Of a stretch of DNA of 64,000 bases, positions 1 to 8,439 are shown piece by piece. Origin of the DNA: Vogesella aquatica. GTDB lineage: Bacteria; Pseudomonadota; Gammaproteobacteria; Burkholderiales; Chromobacteriaceae. Positions within the stretch are counted from its first letter, which is position 1; the number at the start of each line of letters is the position of its first letter. Where the stretch lies: the NCBI RefSeq assembly GCF_028548455.1, contig NZ_JAQQLF010000021.1, positions 1-64,000 of the forward strand, read 5' to 3'. The notes beneath the pieces are model-generated. The model was not told the DNA's origin and did no database searches. It worked only from the letters and a program-made list of their open reading frames with translations. Position numbers and translations under genes: made by a program.

Positions 1-1
1 T

Positions 2-139
2 GTCTTGTTGTACAACCAGCATCTGCCGCAAAGGATGCTGGCGCATCAGCCCCCCTTGCTGGCGATGAAACAGTGGCAGAAATCACATCCCGAACTGTTC
101 AAAAAGCAGGTGCGTAATCGTCCGGGACTAGACAGTTAG
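2..139 (+). CDS. IS481-like transposase, C-terminal end (cut by window edge)
   Basis: The open frame enters from the left edge and stops with TAG at 137-139. The 45 visible residues contain YNQHLPQRML, a stretch KQWQKSHPELFKK and the ending RNRPGLDS. This resembles the C-terminal tail of IS481-family DDE transposases, which end in a similar PQR...LFKK...GxD pattern. The catalytic core lies outside the window. The insertion sequence must end close to its stop codon, because the frame of the RHS remnant on the opposite strand runs into it (RHS stop at 128-130). A CTAG at 128-131 fits the CTAG-type target known for IS481, but the exact element boundary cannot be fixed without the other end. Confidence 0.6.
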   Translation, partial: VLLYNQHLPQRMLAHQPPLLAMKQWQKSHPELFKKQVRNRPGLDS

Positions 140-1681
140 GCCACCTGCCAGTGAGGCACCAGCTAAATCTACGCCCCACATTCCTGGTTGCGGCACGTAA
201 TTGCTCCATGCAGCCCCTGCCGCAGCAGAAACCGCACCACGACCGCAATCACCATCACCCATTACTGCACTAGCACAACCTGCAACAGAGTGCCCAATGA
301 TATTTTTAACTGGCTGCCCAGCGGTGACGTTACCTACCTGAGCAAACATGGCACCCGTTGCCCCCCCCTGCAACGCACCACTCAATCGACCCGTACTAAT
401 GGCCCCGGATGTAAATCCCCCCAAAGCGCCGGCAGTGATCGTCGACAGACCGTAGATTTGGGTTGCTGCCCATGGCACTGCAACAGCTGCTGCGATTGCC
501 AGAACCGGACGCCATTTAAAGTTTCCTGAAGGATCGCTATAACTTAACGGGTTATTCGATACATATGCATAGCGGTTGTACCCTTGCATATTATCGACAC
601 CATCGATCACCGGATCGGGGCTCAGGAAACGCCCCAGCAGCGGATCGTAAATCCGCGCATTCATGTTGATCAGACCCAGCTCGTCCAGGTGCTCGTGGCC
701 GGTATAACCGCGGTCGGTCGTCTGGCCGGCAATGCCCGGGTTGGCCGCGTCGGTCTGCCCGCTGGCGTAGCGCCGTTTACCCCACGCGTCAAACCCCAGG
801 CTTTCCAGCAGCTGGCCGCTGCTACCCATGATGGCCCGGTTGCTGCCCAGGTGGTCTTTGATCCAGTAGCGTTCTTCTTCTGCGGCCTGGCCGGCGGCCG
901 GGTTGTCGCGTTTGACGACTTCACCAATGACGTCACCCAGGGCGGTGAGGTAGTGCTTGTGTTCGACTTTACCATCGGTGCCGATGGTTTTCTCGTAGAA
1001 CAGGCCACTGCCTTTGCCGGGGTTGAAGTACAGCTGGGTGCCGTATTTGCTGGACACTTGCTTGATGCGCTCGTGTTCGGCGTCGTACCAGTATTCTTCA
1101 CGCTGGCCATAGCCTTCCAGGGTTTTGGGCAGGTTGTAGCTGGTCCAGCTGGCGAGGCGGTTTTCATTGCGAACCAGGTTGCCGTTGGCGTCGTAGTCAA
1201 AACCGCGCTCGATGCCGTCTACGCCTTTGAGGGCGGTCAGGGCATGGGGGCGTACCACGCCGGGGCCGCTGGCGGGGTAGCTGTAGCTGCCAACACCGCT
1301 CTTGTAGGTGATGTTGCCCAGTTCGTCGTAGACGATGTCCTGGGTGCTGACCGGGTTGTCACCGCTGGCTTTGGTGAGGCGGTTCAACTCGTCGTAGCTG
1401 AAGTTTTCGTTGTACTGGTACGGGGTGCCGGCGGTGATCTTCAGGTTGCGCGTTTTGAGGTTGCCGACGCTGTCGTAGAGGTAACGTTCCTGGAAGGCGG
1501 CACCGGCATCGACGAGCTCGACCCGGTCGCGGTTGTTGTACACGCGGTTGACGGCGGCGCTGCCGCCGGCAAACAGCTGGCGGGTGGCGCGCCCGGCGGC
1601 GTCGAGGCTATCGGCTTGCCAGTAGGTCTTACCGGTGGCCGCATTGCTGAGTCGTTGCGCGCGGCCTGCCCGCAAAAGCAC
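128..1681 (-). pseudogene. RHS repeat-associated core protein remnant, truncated at both ends
   Basis: The reading frame encodes YD-repeat units (for example YLYDSVGNLKTR, FDYDANGNLVRN, YWYDAEHERIK) and then the RHS core signature (DHLGSNRAIM, GFDAWGKRRY, GLINMNARIYDPLLGRFLSPDP, NPLSYSDPSGN). RHS proteins are very large polymorphic-toxin carriers with a variable C-terminal toxin. Only about 500 residues are present. No convincing start exists: similarity begins right after the terminator of the upstream gene, and a GTG at 1679-1681 is the only nearby initiation option. After the core signature about 130 residues of hydrophobic, Gly/Ala-rich pre-toxin sequence are followed by an abrupt stop (GASLAGGLTV) where the insertion sequence abuts. 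No toxin domain and no immunity gene are visible. It is probably a non-functional remnant cut at the 3' side by the IS; a short orphan RHS protein is the alternative. Confidence 0.75.
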
Positions 1682-1684
1682 AAG

Positions 1685-1712
1685 ACCACGGCATAGCCGT
1701 GGCCTTGTTGTT
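1685..1712 (-). terminator. Rho-independent terminator after the adenine deaminase gene
   Basis: Hairpin CCACGGC/GCCGTGG with a T-rich stretch on either side, 22 bases after the stop of the minus-strand deaminase gene. RHS similarity begins immediately beyond it. Confidence 0.6.
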
Positions 1713-1733
1713 TTACGACGCCAGAGCCGGCAA

Positions 1734-2768
1734 TCAGCCCGCCTGCGCCGCCTGCCACTGCGCATGGATGCGGCCAACCTCACCCATCCAGCGCTGCTTG
1801 TCCTGCGCCGGCAGCCAGCTAGCCTCGAAACTATTGTCCACCAGCTGCACTACTTCAGCATCGCTCAGGCCCAAGGCCTCGCGGCAGGCGTAGAAGTTCT
1901 GGTTCAGGTAGCCACCAAAGTAAGCCGGGTCGTCCGAGTTCACCATGGCTGCCAGGCCGGCCTGCAGCATGCGGCGCAGCGGGTGCCGGCTCAGGTCCGG
2001 CGTGACCTGCAGGCGCTGGTTGGACAGCGGGCACACGGTGAGCGGCGTGCGGTCTGCGGCCAACCTTTGCACCAGCGCCTCGTCCTCCAGGCTGCGTACG
2101 CCGTGGTCGATGCGGCACACCTGCAGCAGGTCCAGCGCCTCGACCACATACGCCGCCGGGCCTTCTTCGCCCGCATGCGCCACACAAGGCAGGCCCAGCG
2201 CGTGGCAACGGGCAAACAGGCGGGCAAACTTGGACGGCGGGTGGCCCAGCTCGCTGGAATCCAGCCCGAAGCCGTCGATACCCGCCAGATACGGCTCGGC
2301 CTGGTCCAGCACCGCCATGCCGGCCTCTTCGCTGAGGTGGCGCAAAAAGCTCATGATCAGGCGCGAGCCCATGCCCCACTGCGCCTGCGCGGCGTCCAGC
2401 GCACGGCGGATACCGTGGTAAACCGTGGCAAAGGCGATGCCGCGGTCGGTATGCGTTTGCGGGTCGAAGAAGATCTCGGTGTGCACGATGCGGTCGGCGT
2501 GCGCGCGTTCCAGGTAGGCCCAGGTCAGGTCGTAGAAGTCCTGCTCGGTTTGCAACACACCGGCGCCGGCGTAGTACAGGTCCAGAAACGATTGCAGGCT
2601 GTCGAACTGGTAAGCGGCACGCAGCGCGTCGATGCTGGCGTACGGCAGCGTGATGCCGTTGCGGGTGGCCAGGGCAAACATCAGCTCCGGCTCCAGCGTG
2701 CCTTCAATATGCAGGTGCAGCTCGGTTTTGGGCAGCGCCGCGATCAGCGCGTCTACGGGGTGGGTCAT
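1734..2768 (-). CDS. Adenine deaminase-type metal-dependent deaminase (adenosine deaminase superfamily)
   Basis: 344 residues. The protein has the zinc-binding motif HLHIEGTLEPE near the N-terminus, the catalytic HAGEEG segment, the IDHGVR motif and the NSDDPAYFGGY ending typical of the adenosine/AMP deaminase superfamily. The motifs EGTLEPELMFAL and SSELGHPP are those of the adenine deaminase branch (fungal Aah1 type and the Pseudomonas homologue) rather than of classical adenosine deaminase, which has HLDG at the first site. It would convert adenine to hypoxanthine for purine salvage in the cytoplasm. ATG at 2768 was chosen because the conserved N-terminus (ALPKTELHLH) follows directly; an upstream in-frame extension to 2849 is low-complexity. 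Two copies of the dispersed 10-mer lie inside the gene (1770, 2056) and one just upstream (2785). Substrate choice between adenine and adenosine is inferred from motifs only. Confidence 0.85.
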   Translation of the reverse strand: MTHPVDALIAALPKTELHLHIEGTLEPELMFALATRNGITLPYASIDALRAAYQFDSLQSFLDLYYAGAGVLQTEQDFYDLTWAYLERAHADRIVHTEIFFDPQTHTDRGIAFATVYHGIRRALDAAQAQWGMGSRLIMSFLRHLSEEAGMAVLDQAEPYLAGIDGFGLDSSELGHPPSKFARLFARCHALGLPCVAHAGEEGPAAYVVEALDLLQVCRIDHGVRSLEDEALVQRLAADRTPLTVCPLSNQRLQVTPDLSRHPLRRMLQAGLAAMVNSDDPAYFGGYLNQNFYACREALGLSDAEVVQLVDNSFEASWLPAQDKQRWMGEVGRIHAQWQAAQAG

Positions 2769-2847
2769 GGCGGGCTTTCTGCAAGGTTGGCCGCAGCGTG
2801 CGGCGCGGTCATTCGTGATAGCCCCAGCCAGCGCCGGGTAGCAAAGC

Positions 2848-2879
2848 AAAAAGCCCCGCGCTAGTGCGCAGGGCTTTTT
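2848..2879 (-). terminator. Terminator downstream of the tRNA-Ser pair
   Basis: AAAAAGCCC pairs with GGGCTTTTT around an inner GCGC/GCGC stem. It lies just 3' of the first tRNA on the minus strand and is symmetrical enough to act in both directions. Confidence 0.7.
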
Positions 2880-2884
2880 GATTC

Positions 2885-2975
2885 TGGCGGAGAGGGGGGG
2901 ATTCGAACCCCCGTCAGGGTATTACCCTGAACACGCTTTCCAGGCGTGCGACTTAAGCCACTCATCCACCTCTCC
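2885..2975 (-). tRNA. tRNA-Ser (anticodon GGA), copy 1
   Basis: Read on the minus strand, this 91-nt gene starts GGAGAGGTGG, ends CTCTCCGCCA with an encoded CCA, and has a long variable arm (class II tRNA). The anticodon arm CACGC-CTGGAAA-GCGTG gives anticodon GGA, reading UCC and UCU serine codons. The T-arm GGTTCGAATCC is canonical. It is identical base for base to the copy at 3037-3127. Confidence 0.95.
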
Positions 2976-3036
2976 AGAATATGTTGCTGGCAGCTTGGGC
3001 TGCGGCAATCTCCGGCTGGGCGCAGATTGTAAATAC

Positions 3037-3127
3037 TGGCGGAGAGGGGGGGATTCGAACCCCCGTCAGGGTATTACCCTGAACACGCTTTCCAGGCGTG
3101 CGACTTAAGCCACTCATCCACCTCTCC
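3037..3127 (-). tRNA. tRNA-Ser (anticodon GGA), copy 2
   Basis: This is an identical 91-nt duplicate of the gene at 2885-2975, 61 bases away and on the same strand, so this copy is transcribed first. Acceptor stem, long variable arm, GGA anticodon and encoded CCA are all present. Both copies probably belong to one transcript from the promoter at 3179-3207, ending at the hairpin at 2848-2879. Confidence 0.95.
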
Positions 3128-3178
3128 AGATGGCTCTTTTCGACCGGCCTTGCGGCGTTTTGTCGTCAGAGGCTGCGC

Positions 3179-3207
3179 ATTCTAGTGAAGCCCCCCCGCC
3201 TTGGCAA
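3179..3207 (-). promoter_or_regulatory. Probable sigma-70 promoter of the tRNA-Ser pair
   Basis: On the minus strand TTGCCA is followed after 17 bases by TAGAAT and then GCGC, a GC-rich discriminator as expected for a stable-RNA promoter. The start point would lie around 3170, about 45 bases upstream of the first tRNA. Confidence 0.6.
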
Positions 3208-3393
3208 GCTTTTTTACAAAAAAATGCATACTTACCGCGCCACACAGCCAACTGGCCGTGCCTGCCAGCCACACTTGGCCAGGCCAAGCCCTTGATCGCA
3301 TTGCGCATTCCGGCGCAGGCTCGCAGCCAGCAGCCAGCCTGCGCGGCTTCAGGTAGAATTGCGGCATTGCAAAACACACCCCGTGAACACACG

Positions 3394-4986
3394 ATGCGCA
3401 TTGCCCTAGCCCAGTTCAACCCGGTTGTTGGCGACATCACCGGCAATACCCAGAAAATCCTGACCCTGGCCCAGCAAGCCATGGCGCAAGGGGCCGACAT
3501 CCTGGTGACCCCCGAGCTGGCGCTGACCGGCTACAGCCCGGAAGACCTGCTGCTGCGCGACCATTTCTACCGCGCCATTGCCGCCGGCCTGGACGAGCTG
3601 GAGCAGCTGGACGGCATTACGCTGGTGATCGGCCACCCGGCCAAGCTGGGCAACGAACGCTTCAACGCCGCCACTGTGCTGCGCGACGGCCACCGCCTGG
3701 GCCAGTACCACAAGATGCTGCTGCCCAATAACGAAGTCTTCGACGAGTGCCGTTACTTCACCCCGGGCGCCGCGCCGCTGGTATTCGAACAAAATGGTGT
3801 ACAGGTCGGCGTGCTGATCTGCGAAGACGTGTGGTCTATCGAGCCGGCAGCCGAAGCCGCCGACGCCGGCGCCAATGTCATCGTGTCGCTGAACGCCTCG
3901 CCGTTCCACCGCAACAAGATCGACACCCGACACGAAATGCTGCGCTACCGTGTGCAGGAAACCGGCCTGCCCATCGCCTACGTCAACCTCACCGGCGGCC
4001 AGGACGAACTGGTATTCGACGGCGGCTCGTTCGCGCTGGACAAACAAGGCGAACTGGTGGCCCAGGCCGCAGCCTACGACGACGAGCTACTGCTGCTGGA
4101 CTACCACGACGGCGACCTCGCCCCGGCCAGCCAGGCCACCCTGCCCGGCGAGCTGGAAAGCGTATACCGCGCGCTGGTGGTAGGCGTGCGCGACTACATC
4201 AACAAAAACGGCTTCCCCGGCGCGCTGCTGGGCTTGTCCGGCGGCATCGACTCCGCGCTGACGCTGGCCATCGCCGTGGACGCCCTGGGCGCCGAACGCG
4301 TACACGCCGTGATGATGCCGTCGCGCTACACCGCCGACATCAGCGTGGACGACAGCCGCGACATGGTGCAGCGCGTGGGCGTAAAGTACGACGAAATCGA
4401 AATCTGGCCCATGTACGAAAGCTTCATGGCGGCGCTAGCGCCGTCGTTTGACGGCCTGGCCATGGACACCACCGAAGAAAACCTGCAGGCACGCATTCGC
4501 GGCACCCTGCTGATGGCACTGTCCAACAAAACCGGCAAGCTGGTGCTGACCACCGGCAACAAATCGGAGATGACCACCGGCTACTGCACGCTGTACGGTG
4601 ACATGGCCGGCGGCTTTGCCGTGCTGAAAGACGTGGCCAAGACGCTGGTATTCGACCTGTGCCGCTGGCGCAATACCCAGGGCGACATCATCCCCGAGCG
4701 CATCATCACCCGCCCACCGTCGGCCGAGCTGCGCCCGGACCAGAAAGACCAGGACAGCCTGCCGCCGTACGAGGTGCTGGACGCCATCATGGCACGCTAC
4801 GTGGAGCACAATATGTCGGCCGCCGAAATCATCCGCGACGGCTTTGCCGAAGCCGACGTCAACAAGGTGGTACGACTGCTGAAAATCAACGAATACAAGC
4901 GCCGCCAGGCACCGGTCGGCCCGCGCATTACCCACCGCGGCTTCGGCAAAGACTGGCGCTACCCCATCACCAACCGCTTCAGTTAA
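3394..4986 (+). CDS. nadE: Glutamine-dependent NAD+ synthetase
   Basis: 530 residues, usual length for the two-domain bacterial enzyme. The N-terminal half is a nitrilase-type glutaminase with the Glu-Lys-Cys triad visible in PELALTGYSPEDLL, YHKMLLPN and LICEDVW (Cys about 143). The C-terminal half is the synthetase with the ATP-pyrophosphatase loop LSGGIDSALT (about 281-290), the TTGNKSEMTTGYCTLYGD segment and the ending RRQAPVGPRIT. It makes NAD+ from nicotinic acid adenine dinucleotide, ATP and glutamine. The ATG at 3394 begins the conserved MRIALAQFNPVVGDI; the frame is open upstream to 3130 but that part overlaps the tRNA leader and is not conserved-looking. No strong ribosome binding site is visible. 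A perfect inverted pair of the dispersed 10-mer follows the stop codon. Confidence 0.95.
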   Translation: MRIALAQFNPVVGDITGNTQKILTLAQQAMAQGADILVTPELALTGYSPEDLLLRDHFYRAIAAGLDELEQLDGITLVIGHPAKLGNERFNAATVLRDGHRLGQYHKMLLPNNEVFDECRYFTPGAAPLVFEQNGVQVGVLICEDVWSIEPAAEAADAGANVIVSLNASPFHRNKIDTRHEMLRYRVQETGLPIAYVNLTGGQDELVFDGGSFALDKQGELVAQAAAYDDELLLLDYHDGDLAPASQATLPGELESVYRALVVGVRDYINKNGFPGALLGLSGGIDSALTLAIAVDALGAERVHAVMMPSRYTADISVDDSRDMVQRVGVKYDEIEIWPMYESFMAALAPSFDGLAMDTTEENLQARIRGTLLMALSNKTGKLVLTTGNKSEMTTGYCTLYGDMAGGFAVLKDVAKTLVFDLCRWRNTQGDIIPERIITRPPSAELRPDQKDQDSLPPYEVLDAIMARYVEHNMSAAEIIRDGFAEADVNKVVRLLKINEYKRRQAPVGPRITHRGFGKDWRYPITNRFS

Positions 4987-4995
4987 AGCGCCACT

Positions 4996-5021
4996 GCGGC
5001 CAACCTGCCCGGGTTGGCCGC
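4996..5021 (+). terminator. Inverted pair of the dispersed 10-mer, terminator-like stem after nadE
   Basis: GCGGCCAACC (4996-5005) and GGTTGGCCGC (5012-5021) form a perfect 10-bp stem with loop TGCCCG, starting 10 bases after the nadE stop. There is no T-run behind it, so termination is inferred from position and stem strength. Confidence 0.55.
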
Positions 5022-5130
5022 ACCTCACTGGCGGCATGCACTGCCCGCCAGAGTGTTAAGCCTTGTTAAGCAGTGCGAATCCCCCGCCGCACCGGCGGTC
5101 ACACTGCCACGACCCCGCACAAGGAACACC

Positions 5131-5736
5131 ATGAAGATCATCGCCAGTACCCTGCTCTGCCTTGCCCTGGCCGCACCGGCCCACGCCGCCGCCATTGCCC
5201 AGCTCAAACAGTTTGTCAGCAGCACCAAAACGCTGTCGGCCAGCTTTAGCCAGACCGTCAGCAGCAAAGGCAAGCAGGAAACCGCCAGCGGCGTGATGGA
5301 GCTGCAACGCCCCGGCAAGCTGCGCTGGGCGTACAGCAAGCCGTTCGAACAGCTGATCGTGGGCGACGGCAACACGCTGTGGATCTACGACAAAGAGCTG
5401 GCGCAAATCACCAAGCGCAAGCAGGCCGGCGCGCTGGGTAGCAGCCCCGCCGCACTACTGGCCGGCAGCAACGCCATCGAGCGCGACTATCTGCTGCGCG
5501 AAATGGGCAAGCAGGGTGATGTGGAGTGGCTGGCTGCCAGCCCCAAAAAAGCCGACAACACCTTTGAATCCATCAAGATGGGCTTCAGCAACAACCAGCT
5601 GGTGGAGATGGAGCTGGGCGACAGCTTTGGCAACCAGACCCGCATCCGTTTTAGCGACATCAAGAAAAACCCGGCACTGCCTGCGGCCAACTTCAGCTTT
5701 ACCCCGCCCAAGGGCGTGGACCTGGTCAGCGAGTAA
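5131..5736 (+). CDS. lolA: Outer-membrane lipoprotein carrier protein LolA
   Basis: 201 residues with an N-terminal signal peptide (MKIIASTLLCLALAAPAHAA), which places it in the periplasm. The mature part has the LolA pattern: SASFSQTVSSKGKQETASG, then LQRPGKLRWAYSKPFEQLIVGDGNTLWIYDKEL. LolA takes lipoproteins released by LolCDE at the inner membrane and hands them to LolB at the outer membrane. The ATG at 5131 follows AAGGAACACC and starts the signal peptide exactly; the upstream open frame is not coding. The rarA start is 3 bases after its stop, and serS follows in the same direction, suggesting a lolA-rarA-serS transcript, an arrangement seen in other proteobacteria. Confidence 0.93.
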   Translation: MKIIASTLLCLALAAPAHAAAIAQLKQFVSSTKTLSASFSQTVSSKGKQETASGVMELQRPGKLRWAYSKPFEQLIVGDGNTLWIYDKELAQITKRKQAGALGSSPAALLAGSNAIERDYLLREMGKQGDVEWLAASPKKADNTFESIKMGFSNNQLVEMELGDSFGNQTRIRFSDIKKNPALPAANFSFTPPKGVDLVSE

Positions 5737-5739
5737 GCG

Positions 5740-7056
5740 ATGGACCTGTTTGCACGCGAGCCGCACAAGCCGCTAGCCGAGGCGCTGCGCCCGGCGTCGC
5801 TGGACGACGTCATCGGCCAGCAGCACCTGATCGGCCCCGGCAAACCGCTGCGCATGGCCATCGAGGCGCAAGTACCGCACAGCATGATGCTGTGGGGGCC
5901 GCCCGGCGTGGGCAAAACCACGCTGGCACGCATTCTGGCCAATGCTTTCGATGCCGACTTCATCCCGCTGTCGGCCGTACTGTCCGGCGTCAAGGACATC
6001 CGCGAAGCGGTAGAACGCGCCCACGCCACGCTGCAGCGCAGCGGGCGGCGCACCATCCTGTTTGTGGATGAAGTCCACCGCTTCAACAAAAGCCAGCAGG
6101 ATGCGTTTTTGCCGTTTGTGGAATCCGGCCTGCTCACCTTCATCGGCGCCACCACCGAAAACCCCTCGTTCGAGGTGAACGCCGCGCTGCTGTCGCGCGC
6201 CCAGGTCTATGTACTGAAACCACTCACCCAGGCCGACCTGCACGCCCTGTTCGACCGCGCTGCGGCCAACGGTGCGCTGGACGGCCTGGCTTTTGATGAC
6301 GACGCCCGCAGCGCGCTGGCAGGCTACGCCGACGGCGACGCCCGCCGCTTCCTGAACCTGCTGGAACAAACCCGCACCGCCGCGCTGGCGCGCAAGACCG
6401 CGCGCATCGACAGCGCCTTTCTGGCCGAGGTGCTCAGTGTCAACGCCCGCCGTTTCGACAAAGGCGGCGACGCCTTCTACGACCAGATTTCGGCTCTGCA
6501 CAAATCGGTACGCGGCTCCAACCCCGACGCCGCGCTGTACTGGCTGACGCGCATGCTGGATGGCGGCGCCGACCCGCGCTACCTGGCGCGGCGCATCGTG
6601 CGCATGGCGTGGGAAGACATCGGCCTGGCCGACCCGCGTGCCATGCAGATCGCCAACGACGCCGCCACCACCTACGAGCGCCTGGGCAGCCCCGAGGGCG
6701 AGCTGGCGCTGGGCCAGGCGGTGATCTACCTGGCCATAGCCGCCAAGAGTAATGCCGGCTACATGGCGTATAATGCAGCCCGTGCCTTCGTGGCAGGCGA
6801 CAGCTCGCGCCCGGTACCGGTACACTTGCGCAATGCGCCTACCCGGCTGATGAAAGAGCTGGGCTACGGCCACGAATACCGCTACGCCCACGACGAGCCG
6901 CATGCCTATGCGGCGGGCGAAACCTATATGCCGGAAGGCCTGGAAGACGTGCGCTGGTATGAGCCGGTGCCGCGCGGGCTGGAGGGCAAGATTGCCGACA
7001 AGCTGGCGTTTTTACGCCAGCTGGATGACGAAGCCAATACCAAGAAACAGGACTGA
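5740..7056 (+). CDS. rarA: Replication-associated recombination AAA+ ATPase RarA (MgsA)
   Basis: 438 residues. AAA+ core with Walker A GPPGVGKTT (about 53-61) and Walker B LFVDEVHRF followed by the family-specific NKSQQDAFLPFVESG, then GATTENPSFEVNAALLSRAQVY. The C-terminal part (AWEDIGLADPRA, YLAIAAKSNA, LMKELGYGHEYRYAHDEP) is the tetramerisation and lid region of the RarA/WRNIP1 family. It acts on stalled replication forks in the cytoplasm. The start codon is 3 bases after lolA and the stop is 3 bases before serS, so the three genes are probably co-transcribed. Length and motifs are complete. Confidence 0.93.
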   Translation: MDLFAREPHKPLAEALRPASLDDVIGQQHLIGPGKPLRMAIEAQVPHSMMLWGPPGVGKTTLARILANAFDADFIPLSAVLSGVKDIREAVERAHATLQRSGRRTILFVDEVHRFNKSQQDAFLPFVESGLLTFIGATTENPSFEVNAALLSRAQVYVLKPLTQADLHALFDRAAANGALDGLAFDDDARSALAGYADGDARRFLNLLEQTRTAALARKTARIDSAFLAEVLSVNARRFDKGGDAFYDQISALHKSVRGSNPDAALYWLTRMLDGGADPRYLARRIVRMAWEDIGLADPRAMQIANDAATTYERLGSPEGELALGQAVIYLAIAAKSNAGYMAYNAARAFVAGDSSRPVPVHLRNAPTRLMKELGYGHEYRYAHDEPHAYAAGETYMPEGLEDVRWYEPVPRGLEGKIADKLAFLRQLDDEANTKKQD

Positions 7057-8346
<1,290 letters not shown>

Positions 8347-8357
8347 GCCGTGCTGAA

Positions 8358-8379
8358 GGTTGGCCGCAAGCGGCCAACC
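8358..8379 (+). repeat. Inverted pair of the dispersed 10-mer after serS
   Basis: GGTTGGCCGC (8358-8367) and GCGGCCAACC (8370-8379) form a perfect 10-bp inverted repeat separated by only AA. It starts 11 bases after the serS stop and sits in front of the true terminator at 8383-8422. The orientation of the two words is opposite to that of the pair after nadE. Confidence 0.8.
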
Positions 8380-8382
8380 TGG

Positions 8383-8422
8383 CAAACAAAAAGCCGATGC
8401 TCACGCATCGGCTTTTTGTTTG
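8383..8422. terminator. Bidirectional terminator between serS and the GGDEF/EAL gene
   Basis: An 18-bp perfect stem (CAAACAAAAAGCCGATGC and its complement) with loop TCAC, A-rich on one side and T-rich on the other. It serves both convergent genes. Confidence 0.9.
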
Positions 8423-8439
8423 CCAGCCACAACGCAGGC

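Noticed and set aside
188-529. 113-codon plus-strand frame opposite the RHS remnant, considered as an immunity gene
   Set aside because: Composition (Cys/Thr/Ser-rich) and position opposite the RHS core region indicate a shadow; there is no ribosome binding site.
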